A stretch of DNA of 64,000 nt. It comes from Salmonirosea aquatica (GTDB taxonomy: Bacteria; Bacteroidota; Bacteroidia; Cytophagales; Spirosomataceae). This document shows positions 45,528 to 55,777 of the stretch, one piece after another. The notes beneath the pieces were generated by a model, which ran no database searches, had not been told where the DNA came from, and saw nothing but the letters and a program-made list of their open reading frames with translations. Every line of letters starts with the position of its first letter. Positions within the stretch are counted from its first letter, which is position 1. A program made the position numbers and the translations under genes. The DNA is taken from NCBI RefSeq assembly GCF_009296315.1, contig NZ_WHLY01000002.1, forward strand, positions 4,810,501-4,874,500. Reading direction: 5' to 3'.

Positions 45528-48500
45528 ATGTTTAGTTCCTTCCTACGCCGGCCTGTATTTGCTATTGTCATATCGGTCGTAATCATTTTCGTGGGTGGCT
45601 TGGCTATCAGAAGCTTACCCATCTCCCAGTTCCCTGACATTGCACCCACTACGGTCAATATATTTATCGCCTACCCCGGCTCCAGCGCCGACGTACTGGT
45701 CAAATCCACGCTGATTACCCTAGAACAGGCTATCAACGGGGTGCAGGACATGCGGTACATCGCCACGGATGCCACCAGTGCGGGTGAGGCTACCCTCCGG
45801 ATTATTTTTGAACCCGGCACCGACCCCAACGACGCGGTGATCCGGGTCAAGACCCGGGTAGACCAGGTCATGCCGCTTCTGCCCGAACTGGTTCAGCGCG
45901 AAGGGGTAATCATCACGCCCATCCAGCCCAGTATGTTGATGTACGTCAACCTCTATTCAAAGGATAAAAGCATCGATGAAAAATTCCTGTTCAACTATGC
46001 CACCGTCAATATGATTCCGGAAATAAACCGGACCCGGGGCGTAGCCAGGAGCCAGATATTGGGTAGCCGCCGGTACGCCATGCGGGTTTGGCTCAATCCC
46101 GACCGGATGAGGGCCTATAACATCTCGGTCGAGGATGTTAATGAGGCTTTGGCCGAGCAGAGTGTAGTAGGGCGTCCGGGCCGGATCGGTCAGAGTTCGG
46201 GTATATCGGCCCAATCGCTGGAATATGTACTTACCTACAAGGGTAGGTATAATAAGCCGGAAGAATATGAGAATATCATTATCCGGGCCAACGCAGAAGG
46301 TGAAAGCATTCACTTGAAAGATATAGCTACCGTAGAACTTGGAAGTGAATTCTTCGATATTTATTCCAACCTCGACGGTCATCCTTCGGCGGCTATTGTA
46401 TTGAAGCAGAACTATGGTACCAATGCCAATGATGTAATTGCGGATGTCAAGGCCAAGCTGGAGGTCATGAAAAAATCCTTTCCTCCGGGAGTGGACTATA
46501 AAATCAGCTACGATGTATCTCAATTTCTGGATACGTCCATTGAGCAGGTACTTGATACATTGCGTGACGCCTTCATACTGGTGGCCCTGGTAGTATTCAT
46601 ATTCCTCGGTGACTGGCGATCTACCGTGATTCCGATCCTCGCGGTTCCTGTATCGCTGGTGGGTGCGTTTTTTGTCATGCAGTTTTTTGGCCTTTCCATC
46701 AACCTGATTACGTTATTCGCACTGGTACTTTCAATCGGTATCGTGGTAGATAATGCCATTGTGGTAGTGGAGGGGGTGCATGCCAAGATGGAGGAAAAAA
46801 ACCTCTCTCCGTACAGGGCTACCATGGAGGTACTTCGCGAACTCGGTGGGGCGATCATCGCCATCACCCTGGTTATGACGGCGGTATTTGTTCCCCTGGT
46901 GTTTATGTCGGGTCCGGTGGGGGTTTTCTACCGACAGTTTTCCATTACCATGGCCAGTTCCATTGTTATTTCGGCCGTGGTGGCTCTCACCCTTACGCCC
47001 GTACTGTGCGCCATGCTATTGAAAAACAATCATGGAAAGCCAGTAAAGAAAAACCTGCTGTCCAAATCGCTCGATAGCTTCAACCGGGGATTTGAAAAGC
47101 TTACCGGCAAATACGTCGGCTTGTTAAGACGAATAGTCAACCGACGCGTGGTTACGTTCGGTATTTTAGCAGCATTCTGCGCGGGTATATTCTATGAGAA
47201 TACCATCCTGCCTGCGGGTTTTATTCCGAACGAAGACCAGGGTACCATCTACGCCATTATCCAGACCCCCCCGGTTCTACCCTGGAAAGAACCAACGAGG
47301 TTTCGCAACGGCTTCAGAAAATTTGTGAGGAAATCGATGGTGTCGAAGGCGTATCTTCTTTGGCCGGTTACGAGATTATGACGGAAGGGCGGGGATCCAA
47401 CGCGGGTACCTGTTTGATCAACCTGAAACCCTGGTCGGAGCGCAAGGAGAATGTCAAGGAAATCATGGAAGAGCTAGAGGAAAAATCGAGAAACCTTGGC
47501 GCCGTTGTCGAATTTTTCGAACCACCAGCTATTCCGGGCTTTGGTACATCGGGCGGTTTTTCCATGCGTCTGCTGGATAAGAACACGGATACGGACTACC
47601 AGGAATTCGATAAAATCAATAAGGAGTTCATGGAAAATTTGAGCAAGCGCAAAGAACTCACGGGCTTGTTTACCTTTTTCGCCGCAAATTACCCGCAATA
47701 CGAGCTGGAGATCGACAATAATCTGGCCATGCAGAAAGGCGTGTCGATCGGAAAAGCAATGGAGAACCTCAACATCATGATTGGTAGTACCTACGAACAG
47801 GGGTTCATTAAGTTCAATCAGTTCTTCAAAGTGTATGTACAGTCCGATCCTGCCTTCAGAAGGCTTCCCTCCGATGTATTGAAGCTTTTCGTCAAAAACG
47901 ATGCGGGAGAAATGGTACCTTACTCGTCGTTCATGAAACTCAAGAAAGGCCAGGGACCCAATGAGATCACCCGCTTCAACCTGTACAATTCGGCCGCCAT
48001 TCAGGGGCTTCCGGCGAAGGGCTTCACCACGGCTGATGCCATTCAAGCCATCCGGGAAGTGGCCGCCTCGACCCTGCCCAAAGGGTACGACATCGCTTTT
48101 GAGGGCCTTTCCTATGACGAATCGATCCGGGGTAATGAGTCGCTTTATGTGTTCCTGATTGTGTTGGCATTCGTGTACTTTGTGTTGGCGGCTCAGTACG
48201 AAAGTTTCATCATTCCTTTGGCCGTAATTTTCTCACTTCCGGTCGGGGTATTTGGTTCCTTTATGCTGTTAAAAGCCATGGGACTCGAAAACAATATCTA
48301 CGCCCAGATTGGGCTTATCATGTTGGTTGGTCTATTGGGTAAAAATGCCGTACTGATCGTGGAGTTTGCGGTGCAGAAGCGCCACCAGGGAGCCACGATT
48401 ATGGAGGCTGCCATCGAAGGAGCCAGGGTACGTTTCCGACCTATCCTCATGACCTCGTTCGCCTTCGTGGCGGGTTTGATTCCCTTGATCATTGCTACGG

Positions 48501-48709
48501 GAGCTGGTGCCATTGGCAACCGAACCATTGGCGCTTCCGCCCTGGGTGGTATGTTGTTCGGTACCGTCTTTGGCGTAATTATCATTCCGGGCTTATACTA
48601 CATATTCGCGCATTTGGCCGATGGCCGGAATATGATCAAAGGGGAAGAAGACGAACCGTTGAGCGAATCCATGGTCCATCAGGTGGACGCCTTCTCTATA
48701 ACAGAATAA
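45528..48709 (+). CDS. HAE1-family RND multidrug efflux permease, frameshifted as sequenced
   Basis: This AcrB-like proton-driven pump shows RPVFAIVISVVIIFVGGLAI, the TM4 LVLSIGIVVDNAIVVVEGVHA with the proton-relay Asp pair, and a TM10-12 region (LIMLVGLLGKNAVLIVEFAV, ILMTSFAFVAGLIPL). The frame breaks at the C-run 47266-47272. Adding one C gives QTPPGSTLERTNEVSQRLQK and joins both parts to 1060 residues, the normal length. It is the second gene of adaptor-permease-channel; the channel gene follows after 10 bases. The break is probably a sequence error, otherwise the operon is non-functional. Confidence 0.93.
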
Positions 48710-48719
48710 AGTACCAATC

Positions 48720-50153
48720 ATGACGAAACAACTCATATATAAATGCACGGTCGTAGCGGCCGTCGCACTATTCGTGTCGGCCTGTAAAACGCCCGCTTTG
48801 CTGACCAAAGAAGTCAATAAGGAAGTGCCGGCGAGCTATAACGGCTCGCTGGACTCCACCAACTCGGGACAACTTAGCTGGCGGACCTATTTCACCGATC
48901 CCTACCTGACGGCCCTAATCGATACCGCGTTAACGGGTAACCAGGAATTGAATATCACCCTGCAGGAAATTGCCATTTCTCAAAATGAAGTACTGGAAAG
49001 AGCCGGGGAATACAGGCCATTCGTAGGCCTGCGCGGCGGGGCGAGTGTGGAAAAAGCCGCCCGCTACACCCATCCCGGCTCTACCGAAGCTACCACGGAT
49101 ATCAAGCCGGGCCTGGAAACACCTGATCCGCTGCCCGATTTTGTGGTAGACCTATACGCCCGCTGGGAAGTGGATATCTGGCACAAGTTGCGTAATGCCA
49201 AAAAAGCGGCTGCTCTAAGGTACCTGTCTTCCCGTGAAGGCCGGAATTTTACGACGACCAACATCGTCGCCGAAATCGCCTCTTCTTATTACGAATTGCT
49301 GTCGCTCGACACGCAATTGGCCATTTTGCAAAATAATATCGGGATACAGAATAACGCGCTGAAAATCGTGCGGATGCAGAAAGAAGCCGCGAAGGTGACT
49401 GAACTGGCCGTACAGCGATTCCAGGCGCAGGTACTCAATACACAAAGCTTACAGTATGGCATTCAACAGCGGATTACGGAGACTGAAAACAAAATCAACT
49501 TCTTACTGGGCCGCTATCCGCAACACGTAGCCCGCAGCAGCGACAATTTCGAGACGCTGGTACCTGAGGTAGTGAGGGCGGGCCTACCCATCCAGCTGCT
49601 GTCGAACCGTCCTGATATCCGGCAGGCCGAACTGGAACTTACTGCCGCTAAAATCGACGTAGAAGTAGCCCGGGCCAATTTTTATCCTTCATTGGGACTG
49701 TCCGCCGACCTGGGTATCCGGGCGTTTAATCCCGTATATCTGGCCAGGCTACCCGAATCACTGCTGGCGGCTTTGATAGGCGATTTGGCCGGACCGTTGG
49801 TCAACAAGAATGCCATAAAAGCCCAGTATTACAGTGCCAATGCCCGGCAGATTCAGGCCATTTACAGCTATGAGCGTACCGTACTGAATGCTTACATCGA
49901 AGTGATCAATCAGCTTTCGAACATTGGCAATCTGCAAAACACGTACGATTTGAAATCTCAGGAAGTACAGGCGCTTACGCAGTCGATCACGATTTCCAAC
50001 AACCTGTTCAGTTCGGCCCGTGCCGACTACATGGAGGTACTGCTCACGCAACGCGATGCCCTGGAGTCACGCTTCGACCTAATCGAAACCAAATTGCAGC
50101 AAATGAACGCCACGGTCAATGTGTACCGGGCGTTGGGTGGTGGCTGGAATTAA
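48720..50153 (+). CDS. NodT-type outer membrane efflux lipoprotein
   Basis: This 477-residue TolC-fold channel has an SPII signal (AVALFVSAC, Cys at about 22). Two repeats of the coiled-coil barrel are seen, with LLSNRPDIRQAELELTAAKIDVEVARANFYPSLGLSADLG as the NodT landmark and AQYYSANARQIQAIYSYERTVLNAYIEV in the second repeat. It completes the tripartite RND pump. A terminator lies 20 bases downstream. Confidence 0.94.
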   Translation: MTKQLIYKCTVVAAVALFVSACKTPALLTKEVNKEVPASYNGSLDSTNSGQLSWRTYFTDPYLTALIDTALTGNQELNITLQEIAISQNEVLERAGEYRPFVGLRGGASVEKAARYTHPGSTEATTDIKPGLETPDPLPDFVVDLYARWEVDIWHKLRNAKKAAALRYLSSREGRNFTTTNIVAEIASSYYELLSLDTQLAILQNNIGIQNNALKIVRMQKEAAKVTELAVQRFQAQVLNTQSLQYGIQQRITETENKINFLLGRYPQHVARSSDNFETLVPEVVRAGLPIQLLSNRPDIRQAELELTAAKIDVEVARANFYPSLGLSADLGIRAFNPVYLARLPESLLAALIGDLAGPLVNKNAIKAQYYSANARQIQAIYSYERTVLNAYIEVINQLSNIGNLQNTYDLKSQEVQALTQSITISNNLFSSARADYMEVLLTQRDALESRFDLIETKLQQMNATVNVYRALGGGWN

Positions 50154-50172
50154 ATAGCACACCTCTTCCCGT

Positions 50173-50217
50173 ACCTCCGCCGAATCGGGATCTATTCCCG
50201 ATCCGGCGGAGGTTTTT
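50173..50217 (+). terminator. Terminator of RND efflux operon
   Basis: ACCTCCGCCG pairs with CGGCGGAGGT, continued by ATCGGGA/TCCCGAT with a one-base bulge and a short loop, followed by TTTTT. It closes the three-gene operon. Confidence 0.9.
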
Positions 50218-50308
50218 GCTTGCATAGAAGTATGGAAAACTGCCCTAGGGTACCCTCGACGCGGAATGGCTGACCTGAAAAAAATTAGCTACTCGGGATA
50301 AGCGGAAT

Positions 50309-50782
50309 TCATTCCGCGTGTTCGTACCACTCGAAGGTATATTTTTCGTCAAATTCGATTTCGTTCTTTTGGAGCAAGGCCAGGTACTCATCCCGGAAGC
50401 TACGCTGTCGATGATGTTCGGCCTGATTGATAATGTAGTGATATACCGTATCCTTTTGTGAATGACTCACAGTAAATATTCCATACCCTTCCTGCCAGGC
50501 GAAATTGCGGGCGATGCCCTGCTCTTTGATGAAAATTGTGGAATTGGTTTTGATATCCCGCACCAGATCAGCCGCCAAAGTTGTCGGGTTTATGCTGATT
50601 AAAATATGAATATGATCCGGTCTGCAATAGATGGCCAACACCTTTGCCTTACGGTTTTGAACGATGCCCGTTATATAGCGTTGTACCTGCTCGCGGTGCG
50701 TTTCCCGAATGACATTTGCCCTGCCTTTTACTGCAAACACGACGTGAATGTACATTTGAGAAAAGGTATCAGGTTTGGGCAT
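50309..50782 (-). CDS. IS200-like Y1 transposase (RAYT/TnpA type)
   Basis: The product has 157 residues. The HUH metal-binding pair is in CRPDHIHILISI (HIH), and the catalytic Tyr candidate is in YGIFTVSHSQKDTVYHYIINQAEHHRQRSF (about 115-140). FAWQEGYGIFTVS and NQAEHHR are classic for this Bacteroidota group of Y1_Tnp single-strand transposases. The gene is intact. A REP-like array begins 107 bases upstream of its start and no second IS gene (tnpB) is present, which favours a REP-associated (RAYT) rather than a full IS605 element. Confidence 0.9.
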   Translation of the reverse strand: MPKPDTFSQMYIHVVFAVKGRANVIRETHREQVQRYITGIVQNRKAKVLAIYCRPDHIHILISINPTTLAADLVRDIKTNSTIFIKEQGIARNFAWQEGYGIFTVSHSQKDTVYHYIINQAEHHRQRSFRDEYLALLQKNEIEFDEKYTFEWYEHAE

Positions 50783-50888
50783 GGATTTGAAGGAATTTAA
50801 ATATATAAAGCAGAAGTTTTAGTCTGAATTTTCAATGAAATACAAAGTTCTCAATCCGTACACTAACCATTTCGAAATGCCGGTAGAT

Positions 50889-51145
50889 ATGCGCCCCGGA
50901 GGGGCCAACCGTTAATAGAAAAACGTTTTCTGTGCGGATTTTCACCCCGTGAGGGGTCGACTGTCAATATAAGAACAGTTCCTGTGCAGATGCACTCCCC
51001 ACGCGGTCAGCCCCTCCGGGGCGCATGGCGTTGGGTTTCGTATTTTTGCTATTAACGGGCGACGCCTCCGGCGTGTATTGTTGGACTGTGCCTATGGTGC
51101 TATTAACGGTTGGCCCCTCCGGGGCACATGCCGTTGGGTTTACAT
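50889..51145. repeat. REP-like palindromic repeat array next to Y1 transposase
   Basis: About five related units occur. Each has a small palindrome core (CCCCGGAGGGG or its reverse) with a conserved tail TTAATAG/CTATTAA. The outermost units form a 30-base inverted repeat with one mismatch (50889-50918 and 51100-51129). A second pair shares the core and a GTTGGGTTT tail (51010-51042 and 51113-51145). Two weaker units lie near 50944-50976 and 51049-51081. This fills most of the 372-base gap 50783-51154. The layout is that of a BIME cluster served by the neighbouring RAYT. Confidence 0.85.
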
Positions 51146-51154
51146 ACTATATAT

Positions 51155-54130
51155 CTACATCCCCGTTTTTCCTCGCCCCAGCCCCTCATACACCGCATCC
51201 ATAATCGATGTGCGGATATTCAGCGTATACAGCTTCGTGTTCTCCCGCGTGGGGTACACCCGATTGGAGAGGAATACAAAATCCAGGTTGTACACCGGGT
51301 CCATCCAGACCATGATGCCCGTGTAGCCCGTGTGGCCGAAACTGGCCGGGCTGGCGTAGTGCGGGGCGTTGCCGGTATACTGGAAACTGGGCTTATCGAA
51401 AGCGATGCCCCGGCGGCTACCCAACTCGGGAAACTGGTAGCGGGTAAACTCGAACATAGCGTCGCGACTGATGTATTGCTTGCCACCGTAGTACCCATTT
51501 TGAAGGTACATCTGCATGATCTTCATCAGGTCGTTGGCGTTGCCGAACAGGCCGGCGTGGCCACTGAGGCCGCCCAACATGGCCGCACCTTCGTCATGTA
51601 CCTGTCCATGCAGTAGCGTTTGGCGAAAAAAGGTATCCCGCTCGGTGGGAACGATCTCATCCAATTTGTAAAATCTTTTGGGATTGAAAGTGAGCGAATT
51701 GGCACCGATGGGCTTGTAGTAATTATCTTTCAGGTAATCCTCGAAATTCGTACCCGTCAGGTTCTTGACTACTTCGGGATAGAGGATAAAAGACAGATCG
51801 CTGTATACATAACCTTCCTCGGGATTCAGCGGCGAATCCCGGATGGATTTGTAAATCACGTCCTTGTAGTTTTTATGGATAAAAAGGCTGTCGCCCACGA
51901 CGGAGGTAGGGTACTTGTCCGATTTTGTGGTGCTGAATGTATTTTTCTTCCAGGTACCATCGGGATTCTGCGCTTCACGCCAGAACTGTATCCACGATTT
52001 CAAGCGGGCGCTGTGGGTGAGTACCTTGCGCCAGGGAAGGTCGGCTTTGTTCGACTTTTTGAGGAAAGGTAGGTAGTCTTTCATCGTGGCGTCGAGATCG
52101 AACTTACCCTGATCGTACAAGCTCAGCAACGCCAGCGTGGAGGCCGTTACTTTGGTAACGGAAGCGAAGTCATACAGGTCGTTGATTTTTACTTGTTCCG
52201 CCCCTTCGTAGGTATGTTTGCCGTAGGCTTTCCGGAAAAACACTTTGCCGTCTTTGGCCAACTGTACCACGCAACCGGGCGTGGCTTTCTGGGCGATCGC
52301 GTAATTGGCGATGGAGTCAATCTTGTAGGTAATCCACTTGGAATCCAGGCCTACTTCCTCGGGAATGGTATATTTCAGACGTTTCAGGCTCGGGGTACTT
52401 TGACCCGCGCCGTAGGGAAACTGCGCGTTGACCGTCACGGGGAGTCGTCCCTCGGCGGGAATGGCCCCGAAAATCAACTGCGCCGATAAATCCTCCGTAT
52501 AGGGCGTGAGTTGGTAAGCCATCACAATAGCCTTGGCCCGCTCGGGCTGTGCGATTTTGTTCAGGACGTAAGGATTACCAAAGAGCGTCACGGCGGCTTT
52601 TCCCGTGGCAAGAAGTTTTTCCAGCACAGCCGTCATTTCGGGTGTCATGCCAAAGTTCAGGCGGGGCGAAATACTGTACTGATGTACCCCCACGAGTAAT
52701 AAATCGTACTCTTGGATCTTGGCGTCCAACGCGGCCAGTTGTGAGGCACTGGGGCTGCGGGGAAGGCTGTACGAATCGACGGTCGTATACAGATTCAGCG
52801 TCTTCTGGAAAGTCGTAATGGAGTCAGCCCCCAGCGAAATAGCCGCGATTTTCGGGCTATCCAGGCGACGGAGGGGGAATAGGTTGCCGTCGTTTTTCAA
52901 CACCGTCAGGGCTTTTTCGGTCAGCAGGCGGTTGGTCAGGTCGGCGGCGGCAGGATTCAGGTCTTCGTACAGATTTTCCAGTTCGACGGATTCGAAATGA
53001 TTCAACCCAGCCCAGGCTTTGGCTTGTAGTACCTTATAACAGCGGGCGTTGATATCGGCCTGCGTAAGGGTACCCTCGGCAATGGATTTCTTAATTTCGG
53101 CGATAGCCTTGGGTACATCCTCGGTAAATTCCAGCAAATCCATGCCCGCTTCTAGACCCATGGCGTCGGCCTTGCCCTCGGAGAAGTACTTGGTTACGCC
53201 CTTCATGTTCATGGCGTCGGAGTAGATAAGCCCCTTGAAGCCCAGCTCATCCTGCAACAGTTTGGTCACGATGGGTTTCGATAGGGTAGAGGGTAGGTTA
53301 GGCGTACTGTCCAGTGCCGGAATGCTCAGGTGGGCAATCATGGTACCCGCCAATCCGTGATCGATCAGTTCTTTGAAAGGGTACAACTCCAGCGAATCCA
53401 GCTGGGTGAGTGTTTTGGGAATCAGGGGTAGGTCGTAGTGCGAGTCGGTACCCGTGTCCCCGTGGCCGGGGAAGTGCTTGGCGCTCGTGAGCAGACCGTT
53501 GTACTGCATTCCTTTCATGTAGGCTAATGCTTTCTCCGCTACGCGGTACTTATTTTCCCCGAACGAACGGAAGTTAATGACCGGGTTGTTGGGATTATTA
53601 TTGACATCAGCCACGGGTGCGAAGTTGACGTGTACACCCAATCGTTTCATCTGCCGCGCCAACTGGGCACCCATATCGAAAATCAAATCGTCGTGCCCCT
53701 GGATCGCGCCTAGTGTCATCTGGTAGGGGTACCTTACGGTACTGTCGATGCGCATGGCGAGGCCCCACTCCGCGTCCATCGCCACCAGCAGGGGTACCTT
53801 CGAGATGGATTGGTAATAATTGGTCAGCCGCGCCTGCGGCATCGGCCCGCCCTGAAAAAATACTACACCCCCGACTTTGTTTTCCTGAATCAGCTTCGTC
53901 ACATAAGCCGGATTGCTGCGGACCGTGTCGATCAACGATCGTTTGGTATCAGACGTAGCGGCCACCATGATGAGCTGCGCAATGCGCTCGTCAGGCGTCA
54001 GGCTCTTGAACACCGAATCGACCCAGGCCTGCTGCACGGCATTTAGGCGCAGGAATTCGGGTTGGGTTTGGGCGTGGGTGGTTTTAATAACAAGAATTGA
54101 AAAGGACAGCAGCAGTAGGGTTTTTCTCAT
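51155..54130 (-). CDS. Exported GH3 beta-N-acetylhexosaminidase fused to serine hydrolase (beta-lactamase family)
   Basis: Started at ATG 54130 (signal MRKTLLLLSFSILVIKTTHAQ), the protein has 991 residues. The GH3 domain (about 40-380) has AKHFPGHGDTGTDSHYDLP, the NagZ-type His-Asp dyad loop, and the nucleophile Asp in GLIYSDAMNM. A GH3 C-terminal domain follows (400-580). The last ~360 residues are a class C beta-lactamase-like hydrolase with SxxK in DFASVTKVTAS and YSDLSF as the Tyr motif. This fusion is known in Bacteroidota and suggests combined removal of GlcNAc and cleavage of a peptide or ester on muropeptides. Confidence 0.92.
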   Translation of the reverse strand: MRKTLLLLSFSILVIKTTHAQTQPEFLRLNAVQQAWVDSVFKSLTPDERIAQLIMVAATSDTKRSLIDTVRSNPAYVTKLIQENKVGGVVFFQGGPMPQARLTNYYQSISKVPLLVAMDAEWGLAMRIDSTVRYPYQMTLGAIQGHDDLIFDMGAQLARQMKRLGVHVNFAPVADVNNNPNNPVINFRSFGENKYRVAEKALAYMKGMQYNGLLTSAKHFPGHGDTGTDSHYDLPLIPKTLTQLDSLELYPFKELIDHGLAGTMIAHLSIPALDSTPNLPSTLSKPIVTKLLQDELGFKGLIYSDAMNMKGVTKYFSEGKADAMGLEAGMDLLEFTEDVPKAIAEIKKSIAEGTLTQADINARCYKVLQAKAWAGLNHFESVELENLYEDLNPAAADLTNRLLTEKALTVLKNDGNLFPLRRLDSPKIAAISLGADSITTFQKTLNLYTTVDSYSLPRSPSASQLAALDAKIQEYDLLLVGVHQYSISPRLNFGMTPEMTAVLEKLLATGKAAVTLFGNPYVLNKIAQPERAKAIVMAYQLTPYTEDLSAQLIFGAIPAEGRLPVTVNAQFPYGAGQSTPSLKRLKYTIPEEVGLDSKWITYKIDSIANYAIAQKATPGCVVQLAKDGKVFFRKAYGKHTYEGAEQVKINDLYDFASVTKVTASTLALLSLYDQGKFDLDATMKDYLPFLKKSNKADLPWRKVLTHSARLKSWIQFWREAQNPDGTWKKNTFSTTKSDKYPTSVVGDSLFIHKNYKDVIYKSIRDSPLNPEEGYVYSDLSFILYPEVVKNLTGTNFEDYLKDNYYKPIGANSLTFNPKRFYKLDEIVPTERDTFFRQTLLHGQVHDEGAAMLGGLSGHAGLFGNANDLMKIMQMYLQNGYYGGKQYISRDAMFEFTRYQFPELGSRRGIAFDKPSFQYTGNAPHYASPASFGHTGYTGIMVWMDPVYNLDFVFLSNRVYPTRENTKLYTLNIRTSIMDAVYEGLGRGKTGM

Positions 54131-54343
54131 GTCGTTGAAAGCCGATAATTGTTTTGCCAAAGTTTGGAAATAAGCGGGAGGATTGCAACGACAGGGCTGG
54201 CGTGGTAACTCTATTTTGAGCAGGGTTCTATTTGTTATCGGTTCTACACTAGGTACCTGCATTTACAAAAGATATTACGTATAATTGTTAAAAATCTACT
54301 TGGGCTAACACTGAAAATCAAACGCTATATCTAAACACCTACT

Positions 54344-55777
54344 ATGTTTTCTACACGCTACTTGTTGGGGCTGCCCTGCTCCCTATTGTTACTGTTTTCT
54401 TCCGCTTTGCTAGCCCAAAACACGGTCGTCACCTCTTCGGAACCCATTGCCGGAAACGGATCAAAAAACGTGCTGATTGGCCCCGATAACATCTACTCAG
54501 CCACGTTCCGGGGTTCTTACAACGTATTTTCGGGCTACCAGGCTGGACAAAGCAATACGACTGGCGCTGAAAATGTCTTTACGGGCAGCTACTCCGGAAA
54601 CAACAACTCGATCGGCTCTCACAACGTCTTCACAGGTACCTACGCCGGCTACTCCAATACGACCGGCTATGCCAACGTGTTCACGGGATATGAAGCAGGG
54701 AAATTCAACGCGACCGGTCATACCAACGTGTTTACGGGAGTTGAAGCAGGGAAAGCCAATACAGACGGCCGCGGTAACGTCTTCATAGGAGCCTACGCGG
54801 GAGGCTACAACACGACTGGCCTCAATAACGTCTTTACTGGCTTAGTGGCCGGGAGGGTAAATACGACCGGACGCGAAAATGTCTTTCTGGGCGGCTTCAC
54901 AGGCTATTCCAATACAACCGGCATTGGCAACTTATTCACGGGCTTTCAAGCCGGGTTTAGCAACACGACCGGCGGCAGTAACGTCTTTACTGGCTTTCAA
55001 GCTGGGCTTAACAACAAGACAGGCAGCTTCAACACCTACCTTGGAATCTACGCCGACGCGACGGGGGCTAACAAAGACGCTCTGCAACGTGCCACTGCTT
55101 TAGGCAATAATGCCTTGGTGGGCATCAACGACGGCCTCGTACTCGGCGACACTATTCATGTCAAAGTTGGCATCGGCACGGCCTACCCCAACGAGCGCTT
55201 CACCCTTCGAGGAAACATGAACTTCGTGGCCTACGATAACTCGATGATGCTCAAAAATCAACCCTTCCTGCACTTTAATGAGCATGAGAGTCTGGCCCTC
55301 GGCCTGGGAGCAGAAATTCCCATTGGTACGGAAAAAACGCTGGTGCTGGGGAGTGACGAAATGACTGTGCAAATTCCCAGCCTCCTAGGGACCTACCTGC
55401 CCCACGCCGGGCAGTACCTCACCGTCAACAAGCAAGGCAAATTGATCCTGGCACAGCCGCGCGTGCAGGTAGCGAGCGTGGCCGATTGGTCGGATAAGGT
55501 ATTTGAAGAAGACTACGCGCTGCGGCCTTTGGGCGAAGTGGAGGATTTTGTGAAAAAGAATAAGCACCTGCCGGGGGTACCTTCGGCGGAGAAAATGGTG
55601 GCGGAGGGTATGGAAGCCACGGCTTTCAATGCCAAGCTGTTAGAGAAAATCGAGGAGTTGACGCTGTACGTGGTGGCGTTGGAGAAGAAGAATGAAGAAG
55701 TGAAGATTCTGAGGGAAGAGGTGGCGGAGCTACGTTCACTCATTCAGCGATCAAAGTCTCAAACTCCTCCAAAGTGA
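54344..55777 (+). CDS. Secreted protein with 17-residue NVFTG repeats and endosialidase-chaperone-like C-terminus
   Basis: The product has 477 residues with a signal (LLGLPCSLLLLFSSALLAQ). Residues 57-226 hold ten tandem 17-residue repeats of the type G..NVFTG..AG.SNTT, a regular beta-roll-like pattern as in surface adhesin heads. A spacer (to about 385) leads to the C-terminal block LGEVEDFVKKNKHLPGVPSA and AFNAKLLEKIEELTLYVVAL, which ends in a coiled coil. That end resembles the tail-fibre/endosialidase chaperone end common in Bacteroidota surface proteins. It is a likely adhesin or surface fibre. Its last 38 bases overlap convergent hicA. Confidence 0.85.
   Translation: MFSTRYLLGLPCSLLLLFSSALLAQNTVVTSSEPIAGNGSKNVLIGPDNIYSATFRGSYNVFSGYQAGQSNTTGAENVFTGSYSGNNNSIGSHNVFTGTYAGYSNTTGYANVFTGYEAGKFNATGHTNVFTGVEAGKANTDGRGNVFIGAYAGGYNTTGLNNVFTGLVAGRVNTTGRENVFLGGFTGYSNTTGIGNLFTGFQAGFSNTTGGSNVFTGFQAGLNNKTGSFNTYLGIYADATGANKDALQRATALGNNALVGINDGLVLGDTIHVKVGIGTAYPNERFTLRGNMNFVAYDNSMMLKNQPFLHFNEHESLALGLGAEIPIGTEKTLVLGSDEMTVQIPSLLGTYLPHAGQYLTVNKQGKLILAQPRVQVASVADWSDKVFEEDYALRPLGEVEDFVKKNKHLPGVPSAEKMVAEGMEATAFNAKLLEKIEELTLYVVALEKKNEEVKILREEVAELRSLIQRSKSQTPPK
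54512..55021 (+). repeat. Ten tandem 51-base coding repeats (17 residues each)
   Basis: Consecutive units begin GSYNVFSGYQAGQSNTT, GAENVFTGSYSGNNNSI and GSHNVFTGTYAGYSNTT, and continue in register to GGSNVFTGFQAGLNNKT. The period is exactly 17 residues with no indel. The DNA has diverged between units, so copy-number slippage is probably not recent. A degenerate eleventh unit (GSFNTYLGIYADATG) follows. Confidence 0.9.

Noticed and set aside
50883-51145. CRISPR array
   Set aside because: The repeats vary in orientation, length and sequence, and spacers are irregular; no cas genes are near.
50309-51145. Complete IS element with target-site duplication
   Set aside because: No clear flanking duplication and no tnpB; a RAYT with REP units explains the layout better.
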